A DNA stretch of 5,196 nt from Planctomycetota bacterium. Its GTDB lineage: Bacteria; Planctomycetota; Phycisphaerae; Sedimentisphaerales; Anaerobacaceae. Below are positions 1 to 4,899 of this stretch, in pieces. The first letter of the stretch is position 1; each line of letters starts with the position of its first letter. The DNA is taken from the NCBI GenBank assembly GCA_022567055.1, contig JADFHU010000465.1, positions 1 through 5,196 of the forward strand, in the 5' to 3' direction. The notes under the pieces were generated by a model. It did not search any database, was not told the DNA's origin, and worked only from the letters and a program-made list of their open reading frames with translations. The position numbers and the translations under genes were made by a program.

Positions 1-1
1 A

Positions 2-247
2 ATGGTGATGATGCGGATCACCTATTTCGGTGCCAGCTTTCTGGCACTCATCGCTGTCGTGCCGACAGTCATCGGCGTGTCTATGAACATTGACTGGCGT
101 GTCTCGACGTTTCTGGGGGGAACGGGCCTGCTGATTGTCGTCAGCGTCTCACTGGACTTGGTACAAAAGGTTGAAGCCGGTCTGCTCATGCGCAGCTACG
201 AAGGCTTTAGCGGTTCCGGGCGAATTAAAGGAGGAACCGGCGGATGA
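2..247 (+). CDS. secY: Protein translocase subunit SecY, C-terminal fragment (5' end outside window)
   Basis: This is the last 81 codons of SecY, the channel-forming subunit of the SecYEG translocon in the inner membrane. Two hydrophobic segments are visible, at about residues 8-27 and 35-55 of the fragment. They match the last two transmembrane helices (TM9 and TM10) of the ten-helix family. The FLGGTGLLIVV stretch in TM10 is characteristic of SecY, as is the cytoplasmic tail LLMRSYEGF followed by a basic, glycine-rich GRIKGG end. The reading frame is open to the left edge, so the ATG at base 2 is almost certainly internal and not the start. The stop TGA (245-247) overlaps the adk start as ATGA, and the adk SD lies within the last secY codons. 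This suggests translational coupling. SecY followed by adk and map is the common spc-operon order in many phyla. Confidence 0.95.
   Translation: MVMMRITYFGASFLALIAVVPTVIGVSMNIDWRVSTFLGGTGLLIVVSVSLDLVQKVEAGLLMRSYEGFSGSGRIKGGTGG
227..234 (+). promoter_or_regulatory. Strong Shine-Dalgarno site of adk inside secY
   Basis: AAAGGAGG lies 9 nt before the adk ATG at 244 and inside the secY coding sequence. It is a near-perfect match to the anti-SD of 16S rRNA and fixes the adk start. Ribosomes finishing secY at 247 would uncover or re-initiate at this site. Confidence 0.85.
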
Positions 248-909
248 GAATCGTGCTACTCGGAGCGCCTGGGGCCGGCAAGGGGACTCAATGCAAGCGC
301 ATCTTGTCCGCTTATTCTCTAGCGCATCTGTCCAGCGGTGATATCCTGCGACGGGAGAGGTCAGAGGGCAGTGACCTAGGCAAAAAAGCGCAAGGGTATA
401 TGGATTCTGGTGGCTTGGTACCGGACGAGCTTATCGTTGAGATGATGGTGAAGGCCATAGAGGATCTGGCCACGGACGGGTTTGTCCTGGATGGGTTCCC
501 GAGAACAGTCAACCAAGGGGCAGAGCTTGACGCGGCCCTGGCTGCGAGTGGCCAAGCGTTGGACGTTGTCCTCAATTTAGAGGTGCGTGACGATGTCATC
601 TATGACCGCATGAGCGGCCGCCTTAGTTGTCCCAAATGCGGGGCCGTCTATCATCTGACCAGTTTGAAACCGCAGGTTGAGGGCATCTGTGACCACGATG
701 GGGAGGAGTTGATTCAGCGCAGTGACGACCAATTGGAAGTCGTCGAGAAACGCTTGGAAACGTATCACCAGCAAACGAAGCCTGTGGTTCAGTATTACAA
801 GAACAGTGGAGTACGCGTTTTTGACGTTCAAGCCGATGGAGACGCCGACACGGTGGATGCGGAAATACGAGAGATTTTGGCAGGAATGAGTGACTCTCAG
901 ACCGTCTGA
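244..909 (+). CDS. adk: Adenylate kinase, long form with zinc-type LID
   Basis: This cytosolic enzyme interconverts ATP + AMP and 2 ADP. At 221 residues it has the usual length of the long bacterial form. The P-loop GAPGAGKGT is at residues 7-15 (Lys13). The AMP-binding SSGD (30-33) is followed by Arg36, and DGFPRT (83-88) carries Arg87, with Gln91 nearby. The LID domain spans about 122-162 and includes Arg122 and Arg126 (RMSGR), and Arg159 with Asp161-Asp162. The LID has Cys129, Cys132, Cys149 and Asp152 in a C-x2-C-x16-C-x2-D arrangement. This matches the structural zinc site known from Bacillus-type enzymes (three Cys and one Asp); E. coli Adk lacks it. Zinc binding is therefore inferred from the family. 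The start overlaps the secY stop and has a strong SD. map follows after 51 nt. Confidence 0.98.
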   Translation: MRIVLLGAPGAGKGTQCKRILSAYSLAHLSSGDILRRERSEGSDLGKKAQGYMDSGGLVPDELIVEMMVKAIEDLATDGFVLDGFPRTVNQGAELDAALAASGQALDVVLNLEVRDDVIYDRMSGRLSCPKCGAVYHLTSLKPQVEGICDHDGEELIQRSDDQLEVVEKRLETYHQQTKPVVQYYKNSGVRVFDVQADGDADTVDAEIREILAGMSDSQTV

Positions 910-960
910 CATGTGTCTTTATGGACATTCACATAGACAGGATAGAATTTAAGGAGAAAG

Positions 961-1743
961 ATGGCCATAACGCTTCGCAGTCGACGTGAAATCGAACTCA
1001 TGCGGAAGGCTGGAAGTGTTGTTGGCAACGTTCATCGAAAACTGAAAGAGCTGGCACAGCCAGGGATCAGCACAGGTGAGTTGGATCGAGTGGCCGCGAG
1101 AATGGCGAAGGAAGCTGGCAGCGTGGCGCTGTTTAAGGGCGTCCGCAGTCCGCACGCCAGAGTTCCCTTTCCCGGGGCGATCTGTGCCTCCGTGAACGAT
1201 GAAGTCGTTCACGGAATACCCTCAGACAAAACGATCCTCAAAGAGGGCGATGTGCTGAGCGTGGACTACGGCATTGAGCTGAACGGCTATTGCGGCGATT
1301 CGGCCCGGACCCTGGCGATTGGCAAGGTGTCTGACGAGAATCGGCATCTGATGGATGTGACGGAAGAGGTTCTCGAAATCGCAATTGCCGAATGCAGGCC
1401 TGGTGTTTTATGGAGTCAGGTTGCCGCAAAAATGGAGCGGCGTGCCAAAGAGGCTGGTTTGGGTGTTGTCAAAGACTTTGTGGGCCACGGCATTGGGACT
1501 CAAATGCACGAGGACCCACGTGTGCCGAATTATGTGAATCGTGAATTGTTGAACAATGACATCATGCTTGCCGAAGGTTTGGTTCTGGCCATCGAACCGA
1601 TGCTGAATGCGGGCACCGCGTCGGTCAAAACCCTGTCCAACGGTTGGACTGTGGTGACGGCCGACAAGCGTTCTTCGGCTCATTTTGAACATACGGTCGC
1701 GATGACCGGGTCCGGTTGCGAGGTTTTGACGCTTCCCGACTAG
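961..1743 (+). CDS. map: Methionine aminopeptidase, type I
   Basis: Map removes the initiator methionine from nascent proteins after deformylation, when residue 2 is small. The 260-residue protein is a single pita-bread catalytic domain with no N-terminal zinc-finger extension. The five metal ligands are all present: Asp102 (SVDYG), Asp113 (GDSART), His176 (GHGIG), Glu212 (AIEPM) and Glu243 (HFEHTV). The catalytic histidines His84 (VVHGIP) and His183 (MHEDP) are also present, so the enzyme should be active. Compared with E. coli, the sequence before the NDEVVHGIP motif (about 59-72) reads GVRSPHARVPFPG, slightly longer than the usual loop. The start is supported by AAGGAG at 951-956, 4 nt upstream. 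It sits between adk and infA, a standard spc-operon position. No promoter is convincing in the 51-nt gap before it. Confidence 0.97.
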   Translation: MAITLRSRREIELMRKAGSVVGNVHRKLKELAQPGISTGELDRVAARMAKEAGSVALFKGVRSPHARVPFPGAICASVNDEVVHGIPSDKTILKEGDVLSVDYGIELNGYCGDSARTLAIGKVSDENRHLMDVTEEVLEIAIAECRPGVLWSQVAAKMERRAKEAGLGVVKDFVGHGIGTQMHEDPRVPNYVNRELLNNDIMLAEGLVLAIEPMLNAGTASVKTLSNGWTVVTADKRSSAHFEHTVAMTGSGCEVLTLPD

Positions 1744-1826
1744 CGCGATCGAACGTGTGGACGACGACTATATTGGACAAGGCGGCCTGGCAGCAGAGAA
1801 CGAGCGCAGGCTAGAGTGACGACGAC
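1744..1826 (+). other. map-infA intergenic region with short direct repeat and weak stem
   Basis: This 83-nt spacer has no gene. It contains GTGGACGACGAC (1757-1768) near its start and GTGACGACGAC (1816-1826) immediately before the infA ATG. The two form an imperfect direct repeat about 58 nt apart. GGCCTG (1784-1789) can pair with CAGGCT (1807-1812) as a 6-bp stem, including one G-U pair, around a 17-nt loop. No clear -35/-10 pair and no U-tract are visible. Any role is inference; the stem could simply be chance. Confidence 0.35.
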
Positions 1827-2042
1827 ATGGCGAAAAAAGAAGCAATACGACTGCAGGCCAAAGTGACCGATGCCTTGCCAAATGCGGTATTCAAGGTTGA
1901 ACTCGAAAATGGACACAGGATCGTTGCCCATGTCTCCGGCAAGATGCGTATGCACTTCATTCGTATCTTGGCAGGCGATACCGTCACCGTCGAAATGTCG
2001 CCCTATGATTTGACCCGGGGCCGCATCGTCCTTCGTCACTGA
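1827..2042 (+). CDS. infA: Translation initiation factor IF-1
   Basis: IF-1 binds the ribosomal A site of the 30S subunit with IF-2 and IF-3 during initiation. The 71-residue protein is a single OB-fold (S1-like) domain, one residue shorter than E. coli IF-1. Family signatures are ALPNAVFKVELENGH (16-30), SGKMRMHFIRIL (37-48) and SPYDLTRGRI (58-67). The start is the only reasonable one: an in-frame TAG lies at 1812-1814, and the next Met is residue 40. The start region is odd, since no SD of normal strength is visible. The nearest candidates are AGAG at 1813-1816 and the AGG at 1808-1810, which is too distant. Other genes here have purine-rich SDs, so translation may be weak, coupled to map over a long distance, or SD-independent. 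rpmJ follows after 50 nt. Confidence 0.97.
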   Translation: MAKKEAIRLQAKVTDALPNAVFKVELENGHRIVAHVSGKMRMHFIRILAGDTVTVEMSPYDLTRGRIVLRH

Positions 2043-2092
2043 GGGTCAAGCTTAACAAACAGGCATTTTGTTTTGATGTCAGGAATGTGATC
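2043..2092 (+). promoter_or_regulatory. infA-rpmJ spacer with A/T-rich stem-loop and rpmJ SD
   Basis: The 50-nt spacer has AACAAA (2054-2059) complementary to TTTGTT (2067-2072) with a 7-nt loop, a weak six-pair stem. It is A/T-rich and not followed by a U-tract, so it is not a terminator. AGGA at 2081-2084, 8 nt before the rpmJ ATG, is the likely SD and supports that start. Confidence 0.35.
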
Positions 2093-2206
2093 ATGAAGGT
2101 AAGAAGCTCAGTAAAACGAATCTGTGAACAGTGCAAAGTGATACGCCGCAGGGGCGTTGTTCGGGTCATCTGTACCAATCCCCGCCACAAACAGCGGCAA
2201 GGATAA
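2093..2206 (+). CDS. rpmJ: Large-subunit ribosomal protein bL36, zinc-binding (C+) form
   Basis: This 37-codon gene starts at the ATG at 2093 and stops at the TAA at 2204-2206. The protein begins MKVRSSVKRICEQCKVIRRR and ends VICTNPRHKQRQG, nearly identical to the family consensus and of exactly the usual length. Cys11, Cys14, Cys27 and His32 form the conserved zinc-ribbon ligand set, so this is the zinc-dependent C+ paralogue. The zinc-free C- paralogue lacks these residues. bL36 is a small protein of the large subunit that stabilises 23S rRNA folding late in assembly. In the E. coli spc operon rpmJ is the last gene, and rpsM begins the alpha operon. Here rpsM follows after 69 nt with no terminator visible. 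Confidence 0.97.
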   Translation: MKVRSSVKRICEQCKVIRRRGVVRVICTNPRHKQRQG

Positions 2207-2219
2207 CTAAGGTTAAGGT

Positions 2220-2249
2220 CGATCCCCTACGTGTCGGGTCGTTAGGCCC
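2220..2249 (+). promoter_or_regulatory. Candidate structured leader of rpsM with two competing hairpins
   Basis: GGGTC at 2236-2240 can pair in two exclusive ways. Upstream, CGATCC (2220-2225) pairs with GGGTCG (2236-2241): six pairs including one G-U, with a 10-nt loop. Downstream, GGGTC (2236-2240) pairs with GGCCC (2245-2249): five pairs including one G-U, closed by a GTTA tetraloop. In addition CCTA (2226-2229) is complementary to TAGG (2243-2246). The structures end 14 nt before the rpsM SD (TAAGGAG, 2264-2270). In E. coli, S4 represses the alpha operon by binding a pseudoknotted leader just before rpsM. The position here is equivalent, but no sequence homology to that leader is claimed. 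Confidence 0.4.
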
Positions 2250-2275
2250 CAAAGCAAAGCGTTTAAGGAGCCCAT

Positions 2276-2656
2276 ATGCCACGTATCGTCGGTAATGACA
2301 TCCCTGAAAAAAAACAGATATGGATTTCGTTGACCTATATCCCGGGAATTGGTCGCTTTTCCGCGGGCGAAATCCTCAAAGAGGCCAAGATTGACGGCAC
2401 GGTCAAGGCGGAGCAGCTCACTGAGGATGAACTGAGTCGCATCACCCAGATCATCGACCGCAGCTATATCGTGGGGGGACAGCTGCGCAGACAGGTCGCT
2501 CAGAATATTAGCCGTCTCAAGGATATTGCCTGCTACCGAGGGATCCGGCATCGACGGGGCCTGCCCGTCCGAGGTCAGTGCACTCAGAGCAATGCCCGAA
2601 CGCGTAAAGGGCCTCGCAAGACCGTCGCGGGCAAAAAGAGTGTCAAGGGGCATTGA
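2276..2656 (+). CDS. rpsM: Small-subunit ribosomal protein uS13
   Basis: S13 sits in the head of the 30S subunit. It contacts 16S rRNA, S19 and the P-site tRNA through its basic C-terminal tail, and forms an intersubunit bridge. The protein has 126 residues, close to the usual length (118 in E. coli). Signatures are the N-terminal MPRIVGNDIP, the helix-hairpin-helix-like TYIPGIGRFSAGEIL (20-34), GGQLRRQVAQNI (67-78), CYRGIRHRRGLPVRGQ (86-101) and NARTRKGPRKTVAGKK (106-121). Several normally very conserved positions differ: Pro23 replaces the usual Tyr of YGIG, and residues 102-105 read CTQS where most bacteria have RTRT or RTKT. The frame is intact and the rest is normal, so it is probably functional. 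TAAGGAG at 2264-2270, 5 nt upstream, fixes the start. rpsK follows after 26 nt. Confidence 0.98.
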   Translation: MPRIVGNDIPEKKQIWISLTYIPGIGRFSAGEILKEAKIDGTVKAEQLTEDELSRITQIIDRSYIVGGQLRRQVAQNISRLKDIACYRGIRHRRGLPVRGQCTQSNARTRKGPRKTVAGKKSVKGH

Positions 2657-2682
2657 TTGTTAACAGGTGCTGAAGGAAAAAC

Positions 2683-3063
2683 ATGGCAAAGAGTCAAAAG
2701 AAAAAACCGAGAAAGAACGTCGCCCGCGCCATCGTTCACATCAAGGCTAGCTTCAACAACACCTTGATCACCATTACGGACATGGAGGGTGACACGATTT
2801 GTTGCGGATCGTCTGGCTGTGTTGGGTTCAAGGGGTCTCGCAAGAGCACGCCGTTTGCGGCGCAACAGTCAGCACAGCGTTGTGCGAGTGCTGCCAAGAG
2901 AAATGGTGTTCGAGAAGTCGAGATCAGGGTCAAGGGGCCCGGAGCCGGTCGAGAACCGGCTATATCAGCCCTGCAGGCAGCCGGCTTACGCATCTCGTCT
3001 ATTGAAGATGTGACCCCTTTGCCCCACAACGGTTGTCGCCCGGCAAAGCGAAGAAGAGTATGA
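2683..3063 (+). CDS. rpsK: Small-subunit ribosomal protein uS11
   Basis: S11 lies on the 30S platform, near the mRNA exit side of the E site, and binds 16S rRNA with S7, S18 and S21. The protein has 126 residues, close to the normal 129. Conserved blocks are HIKASFNNTLITITD (19-33), GFKGSRKSTPFAAQ (48-61), VKGPGAGREPAI (83-94), ALQAAGL (96-102) and the C-terminal VTPLPHNGCRPAKRRRV (110-126). Asn116-Gly117 is the site where E. coli S11 is reported to carry isoaspartate. Oddities are residues 40-46, which read CCGSSGC, so Cys41 replaces the Trp usually found there, and PAKRRRV in place of PPKRRRV. AAGGA at 2673-2677 lies 5 nt before the ATG and supports the start. It lies between rpsM and rpsD, as in the alpha operon of most bacteria. 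Confidence 0.98.
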   Translation: MAKSQKKKPRKNVARAIVHIKASFNNTLITITDMEGDTICCGSSGCVGFKGSRKSTPFAAQQSAQRCASAAKRNGVREVEIRVKGPGAGREPAISALQAAGLRISSIEDVTPLPHNGCRPAKRRRV

Positions 3064-3098
3064 ACCACGTAGGATCCTTTTTTGGAGATAGTGATTAA

Positions 3099-3731
3099 AT
3101 GGGACGTTATCTTGGTCCGGCCTGTCGAATATGTCGGCGTGAGGGAATGAAGTTGTTCCTCAAAGGTGTGAAATGCGACACGGCTAAATGTCAAATCGAG
3201 AAGCGGCAACGCAATCTTGCGCCCGGAATGCATGGTTGGCGCCGACCGAGGCCCAGTGAGTATGGGATCCGGCTTCGTGAAAAGCAAAAAGTGAAGCGTT
3301 ACTACGGCATTCTTGAAGGCGCCTTCATGCGATGCTTTCGTAAAGCCGAGAGCACCAAGGGAAACACCGGTGAGGTGTTACTCCAGTTGCTGGAGAGACG
3401 GCTCGACAACATCATCTACAAGTTGAGTTTCGCAGCGTCTCGAAAGGCGGCGCGCATGCTGATCACGCATGGCCATATCAAGGTCAATGGTCGAAAAGTC
3501 AATGTGAGCAGTTTCAGCGTGCGAACTGGCGACAAGATCACCCTCAAACAATCGGATAAGAGCAAGAATTATATCAAGCTGCAACTGGATGCTAATCCTA
3601 ACTTTACGACTCAGGAATGGCTGCAGTTGGATCGTGCCAATTTCGAAGCGACTGTAGTAGCATTGCCTACCCGGGATGACATCCAAATCCCTGTCGAGGA
3701 GCAGTTGGTCGTCGAGTTTTGTTCCCGGTAG
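3099..3731 (+). CDS. rpsD: Small-subunit ribosomal protein uS4, zinc-binding form
   Basis: S4 is a primary 16S rRNA binder that nucleates assembly of the 30S body, and with S3 and S5 it lines the mRNA entry channel. The protein has 210 residues, the normal length. The N-terminus carries Cys9, Cys12, Cys26 and Cys31 (C-x2-C-x13-C-x4-C), the zinc-finger arrangement seen in Thermus S4 and absent in E. coli S4. PGMHGWRRPRPSEYG (42-56) and LREKQKVKRYYGILE (59-73) follow. The S4 RNA-binding domain runs from about 100 to 165 (RRLDNIIYKL, ARMLITHGHIKVNGRKV). The C-terminus ends VEFCSR, where VEFYSR/VELYSK is usual. GGAG at 3084-3087 is 11 nt from the ATG, rather long. In E. coli S4 is the translational repressor of this operon. 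A perfect inverted repeat spans the stop codon. Confidence 0.98.
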   Translation: MGRYLGPACRICRREGMKLFLKGVKCDTAKCQIEKRQRNLAPGMHGWRRPRPSEYGIRLREKQKVKRYYGILEGAFMRCFRKAESTKGNTGEVLLQLLERRLDNIIYKLSFAASRKAARMLITHGHIKVNGRKVNVSSFSVRTGDKITLKQSDKSKNYIKLQLDANPNFTTQEWLQLDRANFEATVVALPTRDDIQIPVEEQLVVEFCSR

Positions 3732-3739
3732 TGTACCGG
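3725..3739 (+). promoter_or_regulatory. Perfect stem-loop across the rpsD stop codon
   Basis: CCGGTA (3725-3730), loop GTG, then TACCGG (3734-3739): a perfect 6-bp inverted repeat with the rpsD stop TAG (3729-3731) inside it. No run of T follows, so it is not a standard intrinsic terminator. It could stabilise or mark an RNA end, or be chance. Confidence 0.45.
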
Positions 3740-3836
3740 CAGGACGCTAGCTAGTCACTTAAACAAAGCCGCGCAGCGGGTAGATACAATGGACGCTGTG
3801 TGGTCGAAACAGATAGGAATTGATTCGGAGGCCTAT
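3732..3836 (+). other. rpsD-rpoA intergenic region
   Basis: If rpoA starts at 3837, this 105-nt stretch is the longest non-coding interval in the window. It holds the 3' arm of the stop-codon hairpin, the palindrome CTAGCTAG (3747-3754), and a smaller stem CCGC-gca-GCGG (3769-3779). TACAAT at 3785-3790 resembles a -10 box, but no acceptable -35 lies 16-18 nt upstream, so I do not call a promoter. An in-frame ATG at 3789 would extend RpoA by 16 residues; it has only weak SD support. Confidence 0.5.
3827..3831 (+). promoter_or_regulatory. Shine-Dalgarno site that decides the rpoA start
   Basis: GGAGG lies 5 nt before the ATG at 3837, ideal spacing. The alternative ATG at 3789 is preceded only by GCGGGTAGATACA. 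This favours the shorter RpoA beginning MRVTWRGLELP. Confidence 0.8.
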
Positions 3837-4841
3837 ATGCGAGTTACCTGGCGTGGTTTGGAGTTGCCAACGCGTGTTGAGCGTGATACGAAGGTATCAA
3901 GTGACAAGTATGGCCGCTTTTTTGTTGAGCCGTTTGAAAGAGGTTTTGGTACCACGATTGGAAACAGTCTAAGACGCGTCTTGCTTTCCTCTTTGGAGGG
4001 CAGCGCCGTCACGAGTGTCAAGATCCAAGGTGTGGACCATGAGTTTACCTCGATGAAGGGTGTGATGGAAGATGCCACGGACCTGATCTTGAATATCAAA
4101 GGACTGGTCGTGCGTCTCCAGGGCGATGAGCCCAAGACGATGAAAGTGGCCGCGAACAAGGTGGGTGTGGTGACGGCACTCGATATCGTGGCGGATCCAG
4201 CGATTGAAGTGATCAATCCGGATACGGTCTTGGCGACCCTGACAGAAGACATCGATTTTGAAATGGAAATGGTCGTGAGTAATGGCCGGGGTTATGTGCC
4301 CGCGTCCGAACGTATCGCGGTTGCCGACCGATTTGATCAGGAAGTGGGGCGAATCGAACTGGATGCCGTCTATTCGCCTGTCCTCCGTGTGCGCTACTCT
4401 ACCGAGGACACTCGGGTGGGTCAGAAAACCAACTACGACTTCTTGACGCTGGAAATCTGGACGGATGGCACGGTGACGCCCGACATGGCCTTGGTTGAAG
4501 CCGCCAAGATACTCCGGAAACATGTGAATCCCTTTGTACAGTATAACTATTTGGGACAGGCCACCGTGGACGGGCCGGGGATCGAGGACCTAGGCGAAGC
4601 TCAACCCATCGACGAAGAGTTGGCCAGGAAACTTGCAACACCCATTCAGGAATTAGAACTCTCAGTGCGTGCCAGCAACTGTCTCGAGTCTGAAGAAATG
4701 GAGACGGTTGGTGAACTGGTTCGGTTGAGTGAGCCGGAACTGCTGAAGATAAGAAGCTTCGGTAAGACGTCGCTACGCGAAATCAAGAGGAAGCTCGGCG
4801 ACATCGGTTTAACGCTGGGAATGTCTGATCTCCACGTGTAA
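3837..4841 (+). CDS. rpoA: DNA-directed RNA polymerase subunit alpha
   Basis: Two alpha subunits dimerise to scaffold assembly of beta and beta-prime, and their C-terminal domains contact UP elements and activators. From the ATG at 3837 the protein has 334 residues, close to the usual 310-340. The N-terminal domain (about 1-235) includes EPFERGFGTTIGNSLRRVLL (31-50), the dimerisation and assembly helix, then the insertion domain and NPFVQY. A short acidic linker follows. The C-terminal domain (about 265-325) has RASNCL at 278-283, matching E. coli Arg265, Asn268 and Cys269 that bind DNA, and FGKTSL at 308-313. Here Thr311 occupies the position of E. coli Lys298. The start at 3837 is chosen for its SD and because planctomycete-like alphas begin MR-x-x-WRGLELP. 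The ATG at 3789 (350 residues) is the alternative. rplQ follows after 58 nt. Confidence 0.97.
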   Translation: MRVTWRGLELPTRVERDTKVSSDKYGRFFVEPFERGFGTTIGNSLRRVLLSSLEGSAVTSVKIQGVDHEFTSMKGVMEDATDLILNIKGLVVRLQGDEPKTMKVAANKVGVVTALDIVADPAIEVINPDTVLATLTEDIDFEMEMVVSNGRGYVPASERIAVADRFDQEVGRIELDAVYSPVLRVRYSTEDTRVGQKTNYDFLTLEIWTDGTVTPDMALVEAAKILRKHVNPFVQYNYLGQATVDGPGIEDLGEAQPIDEELARKLATPIQELELSVRASNCLESEEMETVGELVRLSEPELLKIRSFGKTSLREIKRKLGDIGLTLGMSDLHV

Positions 4842-4899
4842 AGCATGGACCGTGTGATAGCCGGGTCCCTAAAGCCGAATAATTGAGGTTTATAGACAC

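Noticed and set aside
906..948. Possible promoter before map: CTGACA (906-911) and TAGAAT (943-948)
   Set aside because: The two boxes are about 31 nt apart, far from 16-18, and the best partner for each at correct spacing is poor.
3070..3083. AGGATCCT palindrome followed by six T as an intrinsic terminator between rpsK and rpsD
   Set aside because: The palindrome has no loop and cannot form a stable hairpin; the T-run leads straight into the rpsD SD.
2736..3287. 183-codon open frame on the - strand across rpsK and the start of rpsD
   Set aside because: It lies antisense to two clearly conserved r-protein genes, has no recognisable domain, and is explained by codon bias of the real genes.
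3785..3790. TACAAT as a -10 box for an rpoA promoter
   Set aside because: No acceptable -35 hexamer lies at normal spacing (AACAAA is a poor match), so a single -10-like hexamer is not enough.
3969..4523. 184-codon open frame on the - strand inside rpoA
   Set aside because: Fully antisense to rpoA; His-rich, low-information translation typical of shadow frames; no SD or family resemblance.
4847..4868. GGACC/GGTCC inverted repeat after rpoA as a terminator
   Set aside because: Only 5 bp with a 12-nt loop and no T-run; rplQ follows directly, so termination here is unlikely.
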